From a virus, in IMG/VR virus record IMGVR_UViG_3300034104_005687, positions 186,001-250,000 of that record: DNA of 64,000 bases. One strand, written 5' to 3'. This document shows, in pieces, positions 16,767 through 25,344 of this stretch. A model generated the notes under the pieces. The model ran no database searches, had not been told where the DNA came from, and was given only the letters and a program-made list of their open reading frames with translations. Positions within the stretch are counted from its first letter, which is position 1; each line of letters opens with the position of its first letter. The translations under genes and the position numbers were made by a program.

Positions 16767-17553
16767 GATCTACCACGATGCGTCGGGGATTGTACACATA
16801 CTGGTTGTAAGATGTGTCTGCTCGTCCTCGACAGTTGTTGACAAATCTCACGCCGTGATGTATCTGATCCACTGATCCATGATAGTGCCCAAAGCACCAG
16901 GTATGTATTTTTTCTTGCGAGTCGGCCATCAATGCCTGTTGCATGTAGGCATTGCCCATACAATTGAATCGCATACTGCCATCTAGATCAATATCGTGTT
17001 GTATCAATTCTGGCAGAGGCACAGTATGTGTGACCATTATGATTTTTTTAACATCTTTGTGAGACTGCAATCGTCGAACGCTAGACACCATGTAAGTGGC
17101 GTCTGTGGTGGCCATTCTAGCAACACTTTTGACAGCAACACCAGACACCGCCATTTTTTCTTGCCACCACAACGCAGACCGCGTGGGATCCACAGACAGA
17201 TCAAGATCAAACCCCCACCATCCATTGGTGCCCAATATGGCAACTCCGTCTACTACCACAACATTGTCTTGCAGATACACCACATTGGGAATTTTCTCTA
17301 TTTGTTTTACCAACGCTGAATAACTGAGATTCAAATGCTCGATGTGATTTACATGTTCATCGTTGCCGTCGATATAAAACACAGCTTGGTAACACTGCCC
17401 CAAATGACGCAGTGTTTGGATCAACAACTGTCGATCTTTGGCAACGTCACCTGCTACAATACAATATGGGCTGGTGGCCAACCCTGACCAATCAAAATCG
17501 TTGTTCCATGTTTCGATATGTAGGTCTGAAATTAAATCAAATGCTATACTCAT
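16759..17553 (-). CDS. Calcineurin-like metallophosphoesterase
   Basis: A 264-residue protein. Metal-binding motifs in order: SDLHIE (residues 9-14), VAGDVAKD, DGNDEH (in place of GNHE), VTHTVP, and CFGHYHG near the C terminus. All dimetal ligands appear present. The substrate may be nucleotide, protein or nucleic-acid phosphate; it cannot be told. A single minus-strand gene among plus-strand genes, divergent from the one at 17578. A second member of this superfamily is at 40325 but the two are not close in sequence. Confidence 0.85.
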   Translation of the reverse strand: MSIAFDLISDLHIETWNNDFDWSGLATSPYCIVAGDVAKDRQLLIQTLRHLGQCYQAVFYIDGNDEHVNHIEHLNLSYSALVKQIEKIPNVVYLQDNVVVVDGVAILGTNGWWGFDLDLSVDPTRSALWWQEKMAVSGVAVKSVARMATTDATYMVSSVRRLQSHKDVKKIIMVTHTVPLPELIQHDIDLDGSMRFNCMGNAYMQQALMADSQEKIHTWCFGHYHGSVDQIHHGVRFVNNCRGRADTSYNQYVYNPRRIVVDLN

Positions 17554-17577
17554 GATACATATTTAAAAGGAAATCAA

Positions 17578-17946
17578 ATGCACATTATATTTGGCGACGA
17601 TGCTAAAAAACTAGCAGACAAGTTCACTGTGTTGGAATTAGACACTGTTAAACTCAACGAAACAGATCAAAAAGTAACATCATACTGCATAGTGGAAAAT
17701 ATCCCGCTGGGAGACTTTCCGGTTGTGGATGCCTATGTAAAGGTACACCATGACATGATGCAGTCTTATCGAGATCAGAACTGGGACTATTGTGAGTCTG
17801 CAATCAAGGGACTAACTGGAAAATGGAACGGAGAACTTGATACTTTCTATCAAATCATGTTTGACCGTGTGAGCCTGTTGAGAACACAAACATTGGAACC
17901 CGGGTGGGACGGCACAATTGAAAAATCTGTGTCACAGCCTGCTTAA
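17578..17946 (+). CDS. Stand-alone protein resembling the C-terminal tail of the CHASE2 cyclase
   Basis: A 122-residue protein. The second half (YRDQNWDYCESAIK, then WNGELDTFYQIMFDRV, RTQTLEPGWDGT) lines up with the end of the cyclase encoded at 22026 (YRLQKFDAAIILCQEL, GKMAGYYEMWIERC, KTQTLPSDWNGV). In cyclases this tail is a small helical tetratricopeptide-like unit behind the catalytic domain. Here it stands alone with an unrelated N terminus (VLELDTVKLNETDQKV). AAAAGGAAATC precedes the ATG. A partner or regulator of signalling is possible; function is unknown. Confidence 0.6.
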   Translation: MHIIFGDDAKKLADKFTVLELDTVKLNETDQKVTSYCIVENIPLGDFPVVDAYVKVHHDMMQSYRDQNWDYCESAIKGLTGKWNGELDTFYQIMFDRVSLLRTQTLEPGWDGTIEKSVSQPA

Positions 17947-17984
17947 CTCATAACTACTTTTATTGCATTAAGGAACACTCATAT

Positions 17985-19229
17985 ATGAAAAAAATTGGAT
18001 TCATTGGCATTGGCAAACTGGGACTGGACTGTGCCGAAGTCATGGCAGAAAAACATGAAGTTCGAGGTTACGACATTTATCCACGAACTAGCAACGTGGT
18101 AAAAGTTTGCGGCATTGAAGAATTAGTCACAGAAAGTGACTGGATTTTTGTTGCTGTACCTACACCACACACTGAAGGCTACGATGGTAGTGTACCATCA
18201 AGTCACATGAAGCCCAAGGACTTTGGACACGATGCAGTGATTGATGCCATCAACAACATCAATCAGTATGCCACTACACCCAAAAAGATTGTGCTGATCA
18301 GCACAGTGTTGCCGGGCACAACACGCCGCAAGTTTGTGCCGTTGTTGGATCCCAAGCACGAATTTGTGTACAATCCTTATCTCATTGCCATGGGCAGCGT
18401 GAAGTGGGACATGGTCAATCCCGAAATGGTCATGATTGGCACCGAAGACGGCAGCATGACTGGTATTGCTGGCGAACTGATTGAATTGTACAAAACAGTG
18501 ATGGAAAATGATCCACGCTACGAAGTAGGTACCTGGGACGAATGCGAAGCCATCAAGATCTTCTACAATACATTTATTAGTGCCAAAGTTGGATTGGTCA
18601 ATATGATTCAGGATTTTGCACTTAAAATTGGCAACATCAACGTTGACGTTGTGACCAATGCGCTGGCTCGTAGTACCATGCGTATCATGGGACCCAAGTA
18701 CATGACTGCTGGCATGGGTGATGCAGGTGCTTGCCATCCACGTGACAACATTGCACTGCGTTGGTTGGCCAAAGAGTACGACATCGGCTATGACCTGTTT
18801 GACACTGTGATGCATGCCAGAGAAATTCAAGCAAAAAATCTTGCCAAGTTCTTGTTTGACACTGCTGCCCAGGATCAAAAGTTCTTGCCTATTGTGATTC
18901 ACGGCAAGGCCTACAAGCCCGACGTTGAATACTGCATTGGCAGCTACAGCACCTTGGTAGGGCACTACCTTCAGAAAATGGGTGTGGAGGTCAAATATGT
19001 AGACCCATTGGCCGATGATGCCACAGATGTTGTTGCAGAGATTGAAGGTCCAGCAGTTTACTTGTGGGCACATAACCGCAAGATCACATATGAGTACACT
19101 GGCGAGCAGGCAGAAACACAACCCTACTGCAAAATTGCCACAGGTTCGGTGATTGTGGATCCGTGGCGCAAGCTGGAATCCACCGACGATGTTCGGGTAA
19201 TTCATTATGGCAACACCCGCAGCCATTAA
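17985..19229 (+). CDS. UDP-glucose/GDP-mannose 6-dehydrogenase family protein
   Basis: A 414-residue protein that would oxidise a nucleotide sugar to its uronic acid with NAD. The N-terminal Rossmann motif is GFIGIGKLGLD (residues 4-14), then VAVPTPH. The central domain has the conserved YNPYLIAMG segment and the catalytic cysteine in GACHPRDNIAL (family signature G-x-C-x-P-x-D). The C-terminal domain has GKAYKPDVEYCIGSYS. All catalytic residues are present. The product would feed surface polysaccharide. Head of a cassette with the oxygenase and amidinotransferase genes, all overlapping. Confidence 0.88.
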   Translation: MKKIGFIGIGKLGLDCAEVMAEKHEVRGYDIYPRTSNVVKVCGIEELVTESDWIFVAVPTPHTEGYDGSVPSSHMKPKDFGHDAVIDAINNINQYATTPKKIVLISTVLPGTTRRKFVPLLDPKHEFVYNPYLIAMGSVKWDMVNPEMVMIGTEDGSMTGIAGELIELYKTVMENDPRYEVGTWDECEAIKIFYNTFISAKVGLVNMIQDFALKIGNINVDVVTNALARSTMRIMGPKYMTAGMGDAGACHPRDNIALRWLAKEYDIGYDLFDTVMHAREIQAKNLAKFLFDTAAQDQKFLPIVIHGKAYKPDVEYCIGSYSTLVGHYLQKMGVEVKYVDPLADDATDVVAEIEGPAVYLWAHNRKITYEYTGEQAETQPYCKIATGSVIVDPWRKLESTDDVRVIHYGNTRSH

Positions 19230-19725
19230 GTATCACATTGAACGGTTCTGGGACGATGAATTCAAAACTCTGGACTACATACAAGAACCGTTCAACGATC
19301 CTGAAACAGTGAGCCTATGGCTCAGTCAAGGATACACAAATAAAATCTGTGGCGACTTGTGTGACATGCGTCATCGATTGCCCAACTGGGTCAGCAAATT
19401 TGTCGACATCTACGCTGAACTGGGCTGGAAGGATATTGGCATTGCATTCTATCGCATGCCCACAGGTACAGTGATGCCGGTACACAGTGATCTTTACCGA
19501 CGCTACATTGAACTGTTTGATTTACAAGGTAGTGAACACACCATCAGACGTGCGTTGTTGCTGTTGGAAGACTGGAAGTCAGGACACTATCTTGAAGTAG
19601 ACAATCGTGCCTACACTAACTGGCGTGCAGGAGATGTAGTAGAGTGGGCATACAGTACTCCACACATGGCGGCCAATCTTGGTCTTGAAGACCGCTACTC
19701 ATTGCAAATTACAGGACACTTATGA
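19207..19725 (+). CDS. 2-oxoglutarate/Fe(II) oxygenase-like protein
   Basis: A 172-residue protein with a double-stranded beta-helix pattern. MPVHSDLYRR holds the HxD iron motif (about residues 92-94), PHMAANLG the distal His, and DRYSLQITGHL an Arg that would bind the co-substrate. It looks like the short aspartyl/asparaginyl beta-hydroxylase-like group. Overlaps the dehydrogenase gene by 23 bases and the amidinotransferase gene by 4. Substrate unknown. Confidence 0.72.
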   Translation: MATPAAIKYHIERFWDDEFKTLDYIQEPFNDPETVSLWLSQGYTNKICGDLCDMRHRLPNWVSKFVDIYAELGWKDIGIAFYRMPTGTVMPVHSDLYRRYIELFDLQGSEHTIRRALLLLEDWKSGHYLEVDNRAYTNWRAGDVVEWAYSTPHMAANLGLEDRYSLQITGHL

Positions 19726-20639
19726 TATCCAGCTACAACGAATACAGCACACTAAAAAAGATTGTGGTAGGTGATGCATCACATGCTAACTGGCCCGTGC
19801 ATGATCCTGTGTTCAGAGCTGAAGCAGAACACACACTGTGGAAAGAAACACCGTTACCTTCGGGGCCTGTGCCACAACACATCATTGACGAAGCCAACAA
19901 AGACTTGCAAGGCCTGTGCAATATCCTGACTGATCATGGAGTCGAAGTGGTTCGTCCTGATGTCATGAATTTTCAAGCACACGATGGCATGTACAACTAT
20001 TGTCCACGTGATCGATTCATTGTGTATGGCAGTACTGTGATTGATCCTTCCATGTTGTATCCCTGCAGAGACATGGAATATCAGTGTTATACCAACATAT
20101 TGAAATCAGCTGATCGTGTGATACACATGCCACGAGCCGCAGGCATGGTGCTGGATGCTGCCAATGTGTTGCGAGTGTCAGAAAACCAATGGTTGTTTTT
20201 GGAATCAGCGTCGGGCAACCGTGCTGCCTATGAATGGCTGTGCGATCAAGTGCCCGAAGTGGAGATCGAATTGTGCAACTTTTATGCTGGTGTTCACATT
20301 GATTCAACCATTGTGGCCTTGAATGCCGATACCTTTGTGGTCAACGGCAGCAGAGTTAACTCAACTACATTGCCTCGAATGCTGCAGGACAAACTCATAT
20401 TGTATGTGAACGAAGTGGTGCCACAGGACTTTTACCAGTACCCGTATGCATCAAAATGGATTGCCCTCAACATGCTGAGTATCAATCCACATACAGTAAT
20501 TGTGGACTCTGCCCAAACGGACCTGATTCGAACCCTGGAAAGCCGATTGGGCATGACAGTGATTCCTCACCAACTGCGTCACAGTCGCACACTTGGTGGT
20601 GGATTTCACTGTACAACACTGGATTTGATACGCGGTTGA
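19722..20639 (+). CDS. Amidinotransferase family protein
   Basis: A 305-residue protein of the guanidino-group-modifying superfamily. Motifs: YNEYSTLKKIVVGDAS at the N terminus, YCPRDRF with the catalytic acidic pair region, FYAGVHIDSTIV with the catalytic His and Asp, and GGGFHCTTLDLIRG with the nucleophile Cys near the C terminus. This order fits glycine or inosamine amidinotransferases, which move an amidino group from arginine to an amine. Target could be a sugar amine, an amino acid or a secondary metabolite. The TGA stop lies in the -35 of the next promoter. Confidence 0.85.
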   Translation: MISSYNEYSTLKKIVVGDASHANWPVHDPVFRAEAEHTLWKETPLPSGPVPQHIIDEANKDLQGLCNILTDHGVEVVRPDVMNFQAHDGMYNYCPRDRFIVYGSTVIDPSMLYPCRDMEYQCYTNILKSADRVIHMPRAAGMVLDAANVLRVSENQWLFLESASGNRAAYEWLCDQVPEVEIELCNFYAGVHIDSTIVALNADTFVVNGSRVNSTTLPRMLQDKLILYVNEVVPQDFYQYPYASKWIALNMLSINPHTVIVDSAQTDLIRTLESRLGMTVIPHQLRHSRTLGGGFHCTTLDLIRG

Positions 20640-20664
20640 CCAATATTCAGCTTTGTTGTATAAT
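20636..20664 (+). promoter_or_regulatory. Sigma70-type promoter giving a leaderless transcript
   Basis: TTGACC, 17-bp spacer, TATAAT. The -10 ends 6 bases before the ATG of the UV endonuclease gene, so transcription should start at or next to that ATG. Confidence 0.85.
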
Positions 20665-20670
20665 ACAAGC

Positions 20671-21699
20671 ATGAATACACATCCTCGAATTGGCTTCTGT
20701 TGCAAATGGCTCAATGACCCGTCCGAATGCGGCGGCATGAAAGTCAATGCAGTAGACCGGGACCTTAACGGGCGTTCAACCACTATGCGCTGGCTTCGCG
20801 AACACAAAGATGAAGCTGAACAGCGCCAGTGGGACATTATGAATCACAATGCCAGAGCCGCTGTGAAAATGATCGAGCGTGTGGCTACACTGCCGCCTGA
20901 ACGGCGCATGGTACGACTGGGTAGTGAAATGTTGCAAGGCTACACTGAACCCAGTTGGATTGACTGGTGGCAACAACCTGACATACAACGTCATTTGGAA
21001 CAGATCTTTGCACCCATTGGCGAAACTGCTCGTAGACTGGATGTGAGACTGAGCTTCCATCCTGGGCAGTTTTGTGTGCTGGCCAGCGAAGCCGATGAGA
21101 TTGTGGAACGCAGTATCCTGGAATTTGAGTATCATGTGGACATGGCTCGTTGGATGGGCTATGGTAGCACATGGCATGATCATGGCTTTATGATCAATGT
21201 ACACTTGAGCGGCCGAGGTGGTACTGCCAAGTTCTTGCAGACTTTGAGTCGCATGACTCCCGAAGCCCGCAATCTTATTACTATAGAAAACGACGAAATA
21301 TCAAATGGGCTTGACTCTACTCTTACTGTGGGCCAGCATGTGGCTCTTGTGTTGGACATACACCATCACTGGGTTAACACAGGTGAATATATCAGTGCCC
21401 AAGATGATCGCACTCAGCGGGTTATTGACAGTTGGCGTGGTGTGCGCCCTGGCATGCATTACAGTGTTAGCCGCGAAGATCTTCTTGTGGGTCATTGTAC
21501 CCGAACTCGGCCCGATCTTGCAGTCCTCATGGGTCAGGGCATGAAGAAACAAAAGATTCGAGCACATTCAGACTTTATGTGGAATTCTGCTGTGACTGAA
21601 TGGGCACTGACGTTTGCTGATCAGTTCGATATCGAAGTCGAAGCCAAAGGCAAAAATCTTGCCAGCGAACAAGTTTACAGGCAGTTGATCAATGGTTAA
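20671..21699 (+). CDS. uvsE: UV damage endonuclease, UvsE/UvdE family
   Basis: A 342-residue TIM-barrel endonuclease that nicks 5' of UV photoproducts. Conserved segments: IGFCCKWLN at the N terminus, RLSFHPGQFCVLAS (metal His), MINVHLSG, LITIENDEIS (metal Glu), LVLDIHHHWVNTGEY (metal Asp and His) and IRAHSDFMWN. All metal ligands appear present. The ATG at 20671 directly follows the promoter; the in-frame ATG at 20653 lies inside the promoter. There is no ribosome-binding site, so a leaderless mRNA is likely. Would repair phage or host DNA in sunlit water. Confidence 0.92.
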   Translation: MNTHPRIGFCCKWLNDPSECGGMKVNAVDRDLNGRSTTMRWLREHKDEAEQRQWDIMNHNARAAVKMIERVATLPPERRMVRLGSEMLQGYTEPSWIDWWQQPDIQRHLEQIFAPIGETARRLDVRLSFHPGQFCVLASEADEIVERSILEFEYHVDMARWMGYGSTWHDHGFMINVHLSGRGGTAKFLQTLSRMTPEARNLITIENDEISNGLDSTLTVGQHVALVLDIHHHWVNTGEYISAQDDRTQRVIDSWRGVRPGMHYSVSREDLLVGHCTRTRPDLAVLMGQGMKKQKIRAHSDFMWNSAVTEWALTFADQFDIEVEAKGKNLASEQVYRQLING

Positions 21700-21982
21700 G
21701 TTCGTTGCCGGTGTTGTGGATTGGGTACAACAAGATTGGCACAGCAATCCTGTGCGATGTGTGCTGGAAATATCAGCCTGGATTCTCAGTATTGGTTGTG
21801 CTACGACCATGATGCTGACAGTACCTAACCCGCCATTCTTGATATTGTATCCGTTGTTTATTATACAATGTGCAATTTTTGCCTGGGCGGCCTGGACAAG
21901 ACGCAGTTCAGGCATGCTGGCCAACTATGTGCTGTTGGTCACTATCGACACCGTGGCATTGGCTCGTTTGTTGATGCTGTAA
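21692..21982 (+). CDS. Small multi-pass membrane protein
   Basis: A 96-residue protein with three hydrophobic stretches (about residues 24-43, 48-67 and 76-95) and a basic loop (TRRSS). It overlaps the end of the endonuclease gene by 8 bases. I recall relatives in marine phages; function unknown. A terminator hairpin follows directly. Confidence 0.7.
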   Translation: MVKFVAGVVDWVQQDWHSNPVRCVLEISAWILSIGCATTMMLTVPNPPFLILYPLFIIQCAIFAWAAWTRRSSGMLANYVLLVTIDTVALARLLML

Positions 21983-21988
21983 TTGAAC

Positions 21989-22010
21989 AGGGTGGCAACG
22001 CCCTATTTTT
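21989..22010 (+). terminator. Rho-independent terminator with GCAA tetraloop
   Basis: AGGGTG (21989-21994) pairs with CGCCCT (21999-22004) around a GCAA loop, followed by ATTTTT. Confidence 0.7.
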
Positions 22011-22025
22011 ACGGCTAAATATTTG

Positions 22026-24068
22026 ATGCTTAAAAAAATTCTAACAAGTCCGTGGACAGCATTGGTTACACTGGCACTGGTATTGGGAGTAAGGATTGCA
22101 GATCCTGGCTTTGTGGAAAGTGTGAGACTGCGATATTTTGATACCTTGATCACTGGTCAGCCCGCTGTGCAAAACAACATACACACAGTGGACATAGATG
22201 AAGCAGCCCTGGAAAAATACGGACAATGGCCATTTCCACGTGATCAGTATGCCAGAATAATACAAGATCTCTACAGTAGAAATGCTGGCTTGGTGGTATT
22301 CAATGTGTTGATGCCTAACCCAGATCGTGCTGGCCAAGATGCAGCACTGGCTCGAGTTCTACGACAACACCCAGTGATACTGCCCAGTGTGCCCAGTGAT
22401 CGCACACAGAATCAGCCGCGTGTGCCTGGCTCTGCTGTGATTGGTGCAGAATGGGCCGATTCAATTGTGCAGTATCCCGGTATGATTGCCAACGTACCTG
22501 TGCTGGAAAATGCAGCCGCAGGTGTGGGCATTGTGGGAACCATGCCTGAAATTGACGGTGTGAATCGACGTGTGCCCTTGGTGGTCACTGTGGATGATCG
22601 CATCTATCCTGCATTGAGCCTGGAAGTATTGCGTGTGACAGCAGGAGACAACACTGTGCAGGTCAAGCTTGGTGAATTTGGTGTGGAAAAAATGCGTGTG
22701 CCTCAGTTTGGCCCTGTGACCACAGACAGTCTGGGCCGTGTCTGGATAGACTGGAGTCAACGCAGTCACAGTCACAGTCTTGTGAATTTACCACAGGACT
22801 TTGGCGGTGGTATTGTGATAGTGGGTCCCACTGCTGCCGGCATCGGTAATCCTGTGCCCACTGCTGTTGGTGCTGTGTTCCCGCATCAGTTGCAGGCCGC
22901 AGTGTCAGCGACCATGATCAATCAAGTGGTTATACAACGCCCTGCATATGCTGACTCTGCAGAAATTATAGCTGTGTTGCTGGCTAGTGTGTTGTTGTTG
23001 TTTTTGACAAGGTGGACTTATGTTGGACTTGCCTCAGTGGTTGTATTGGTCGGTGGCGGTGTTGCTGGCAGTATGTTTGCTTACAGCCATCTTTTATGGT
23101 TATTTGATGCTACTGCCTTTGCAGTTGGCACAACTTTGGTCGCTCTGCATGCCTATGGCGTCAAGTTTGTGAGTGAGTTCCTTCAGAAGCAAGCCATCAA
23201 GAAACAGTTTGCAGGCTATGCAAGTCCCACAGTGGTCCGACTGTTGCAGGAAAATCCAGACCTGATCAAGAAAGGCACCAAGCGTGAAGTCAGTATCTGC
23301 TTCTCAGACTTGCGTGGTTTTACACCGCTAGGCGAAAGCTTTGGCGACGATGTAGGCGGACTCACTGAAGTCATGAACGGCTACATGGATGCTATCACAC
23401 AGCCAGTGCTGGAAGCCAACGGCATGATCATCAAGTACATTGGTGATGCCAGCATGCACATACACAATGCTCCTATAGACGATCCTGATCATGCCAAGAC
23501 TGCTGTAGCTGTAGGGCTAAAGATGGTCAAGGCTGTGAAAGAGTTCAGCAAACAACTGGAGGCCAAAGGTCGTCCAGGTGTCAAGATGGGCGCAGGTATC
23601 AACACTGGTCTGGGCTACATTGGCGAAATGGGTTCTACAGCACGTCACAGTTATGATGTATTGGGCGATGCTGTGAGCACAACAGCACGTATTGAAAGCA
23701 AGTGCAAAGAATACGGCTGTGTGTTGTTGGTAGGTGAAGAAACTGTTCGACGTTGTGGAGATGATTTTTTCTTTCTCAAGATCGACGATCTAGCAGTGAA
23801 AGGAAAGTCAGTGGGCGTAGGTATATGCACTGTGCTAGATGATGTCACTGAAGCATATTATCGAGCCAAGCTCACACACAACAAGATGCACGAACTGTAT
23901 AGACTACAAAAATTCGATGCTGCTATTATCTTGTGTCAAGAACTCATGAACGAGTTTGATGGAAAAATGGCTGGCTATTACGAAATGTGGATTGAACGTT
24001 GCGAGTTCCAAAAGACACAGACACTACCGTCAGACTGGAACGGGGTTTTTATTGCTACGTCAAAGTGA
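22026..24068 (+). CDS. CHASE2-domain transmembrane class III nucleotide cyclase
   Basis: A 680-residue membrane receptor enzyme. Residues 1-25 are hydrophobic; about 30-305 form an extracytoplasmic CHASE2 sensor (VDIDEAALEKYGQWPFPRD is typical). Three membrane helices follow at about 309-385, then the cyclase domain. Metal Asp residues are in CFSDLRGFTPLG and YIGDASMHIHNAP; the substrate-binding Lys is present (MIIKYIGD). The transition-state motif reads LGDAVSTTARIES: the Arg is kept but the usual Asn is Ser. A helical tail of about 60 residues follows. The start is ATG 22026; an upstream TTG is in frame. It would make cAMP or cGMP in response to an outside signal, if active. Confidence 0.9.
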   Translation: MLKKILTSPWTALVTLALVLGVRIADPGFVESVRLRYFDTLITGQPAVQNNIHTVDIDEAALEKYGQWPFPRDQYARIIQDLYSRNAGLVVFNVLMPNPDRAGQDAALARVLRQHPVILPSVPSDRTQNQPRVPGSAVIGAEWADSIVQYPGMIANVPVLENAAAGVGIVGTMPEIDGVNRRVPLVVTVDDRIYPALSLEVLRVTAGDNTVQVKLGEFGVEKMRVPQFGPVTTDSLGRVWIDWSQRSHSHSLVNLPQDFGGGIVIVGPTAAGIGNPVPTAVGAVFPHQLQAAVSATMINQVVIQRPAYADSAEIIAVLLASVLLLFLTRWTYVGLASVVVLVGGGVAGSMFAYSHLLWLFDATAFAVGTTLVALHAYGVKFVSEFLQKQAIKKQFAGYASPTVVRLLQENPDLIKKGTKREVSICFSDLRGFTPLGESFGDDVGGLTEVMNGYMDAITQPVLEANGMIIKYIGDASMHIHNAPIDDPDHAKTAVAVGLKMVKAVKEFSKQLEAKGRPGVKMGAGINTGLGYIGEMGSTARHSYDVLGDAVSTTARIESKCKEYGCVLLVGEETVRRCGDDFFFLKIDDLAVKGKSVGVGICTVLDDVTEAYYRAKLTHNKMHELYRLQKFDAAIILCQELMNEFDGKMAGYYEMWIERCEFQKTQTLPSDWNGVFIATSK

Positions 24069-24767
24069 TCGAACGTGTGCCAGCCCAAATAGATTAAAAA
24101 TTTTAAACCAGGCCCAGCCTAGATCAAATTCCCAACTTTGCTGACTCAGCTTGGGGCTGGCAGGTTGTGCATGGTGATTGTTGTGCAGTTCTTCTCCGCC
24201 TATAACAATGCCCCAAGGCACAATGTTGGTGCTGTGATCCTTGGTATCAGTGTTGCGATACCCCCACCAATGTCCTAATCCATTTACCACACCTGCTGCC
24301 CAAAAAGGTATCCAGGCCATTTGCACCAGCCACATCACAATACCCCAACCATGAAACAACCATACTTCCAAACACAGCAATGCAACAATGCCTAGTTTGC
24401 AGTGCGGAGCGTACAAGTTGCGTTCGATCCAGTCGGTGGGTGTACCTTTGCTGAAGTTGTTGACCATTTGTGTGTCTTTGCTGGCATCATTGTACAGCCA
24501 GGCGCCGTGCCATAACACGCGGCCAATGCCAAACACATGTGGGCTGTGTGGATCACCAGGCTTGTCTGTTGCACTGTGATGTTTGCGATGTATCGCTACC
24601 CACTGACTTGTGACCATTCCAGTTGTAAGCCATAACCAAGCTCGCATAAAATGTTCTAGCACAGGATGAAACACCATGCTTTTATGTGCCTGTCCACGAT
24701 GTAGATACAGAGTAACGCACACAATGGTGATGTGCGTCATCACCAAAGTGATCAAAAGTTCTGTCAT
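24060..24767 (-). CDS. Fatty-acid desaturase
   Basis: A 235-residue integral membrane di-iron enzyme of the acyl-CoA/acyl-lipid delta-9 type. The three His boxes are HRGQAH (residues 23-28), HRKHH (60-64) and HNNHH near residue 197. Hydrophobic spans lie at the N terminus and at about 120-160. All eight iron-ligand His are present. It would introduce double bonds into membrane lipids, changing fluidity during infection. Its 3' end overlaps that of the cyclase gene by 9 bases. It follows two holin-like genes in the same minus-strand operon. Confidence 0.92.
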   Translation of the reverse strand: MTELLITLVMTHITIVCVTLYLHRGQAHKSMVFHPVLEHFMRAWLWLTTGMVTSQWVAIHRKHHSATDKPGDPHSPHVFGIGRVLWHGAWLYNDASKDTQMVNNFSKGTPTDWIERNLYAPHCKLGIVALLCLEVWLFHGWGIVMWLVQMAWIPFWAAGVVNGLGHWWGYRNTDTKDHSTNIVPWGIVIGGEELHNNHHAQPASPKLSQQSWEFDLGWAWFKIFNLFGLAHVRSL

Positions 24768-24770
24768 TGA

Positions 24771-25127
24771 TTAACCTTCGCCTGCAGTAGCAGTTTTTTT
24801 GTCTTCGTCGTCGACTTTGCCTTGTATGGCTTTTTGGAATTTGTCACTGGCTTCGGTGTCTACTTTGACAGACTCTAGCACACGCTCGCTTTCTATGATC
24901 TTGCCACGCAGGTGCAGCACAGTGTTGACTTTTTGGTTGAGTCTGATCAAGTCGTTGTCCAGCATGCGTATACGATCAATCAGTGCTATCAAGGTAGCAT
25001 TGGCTTCGCTCAGCACTGGCTTGATTTCTTTGGTGGCCCATTGCCACACGTAGAAAATCAAATATCCCATGCCCCCTGCGGCCACTATGGGAAACCCGTA
25101 TTTGTTGATTAATTCAGCTATGTCCAT
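24771..25127 (-). CDS. Holin-like small membrane protein (copy 1)
   Basis: A 118-residue protein with one membrane helix at about residues 12-32 (FPIVAAGGMGYLIFYVWQW), a long charged helical region and a hydrophilic C terminus. This arrangement and the N terminus MDIAELINKYGFPIV resemble holin-like proteins of marine T4-like phages. The start at 25127 is preferred over 25142. It shares layout with the gene at 25325-25606 (EVGFPIASAIAAGY), so the two look like paralogs. Confidence 0.6.
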   Translation of the reverse strand: MDIAELINKYGFPIVAAGGMGYLIFYVWQWATKEIKPVLSEANATLIALIDRIRMLDNDLIRLNQKVNTVLHLRGKIIESERVLESVKVDTEASDKFQKAIQGKVDDEDKKTATAGEG

Positions 25128-25344
25128 TTTGTGTTCTTTCATTCAGTGTCTGACCCATGGTAAATGCCACCAGTGGATCAATGCGTTCTAGTTGAGCACG
25201 ACCGTCTATGTTGACCAGTCGAAAAAAATCGCCAGCATTCCAGCCCAGCCTGTCAAGGTCGAGTTCTTCGTCCAGCACAATCCTGTCGTGACTTAGATCC
25301 CATGTATAATCCAAGTACAGCACATTAGTCTCTTCTAGCGTCAT
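25114..25344 (-). CDS. Hypothetical acidic protein between two holin-like genes
   Basis: A 76-residue protein (start ATG 25344; a TTG lies in frame at 25365). Acidic beta-strand pattern: VLYLDYTWDLSHDRIVLDEE, then LGWNAGDFFRLVNIDG. The WNAGDFF part recalls small AbrB/SH3-like phage proteins. It overlaps both flanking genes, 20 bases at its start and 14 at its end, so it is part of the operon. Function unknown. Confidence 0.65.
   Translation of the reverse strand: MTLEETNVLYLDYTWDLSHDRIVLDEELDLDRLGWNAGDFFRLVNIDGRAQLERIDPLVAFTMGQTLNERTQNGHS

Noticed and set aside
22015-22021. CTAAATA before the cyclase gene, and CTAAATA at 12113-12119, as late promoters
   Set aside because: They lie only 4-5 bases before the start codons, unlike the 18-24 bases seen for the consistent set; they may be chance.
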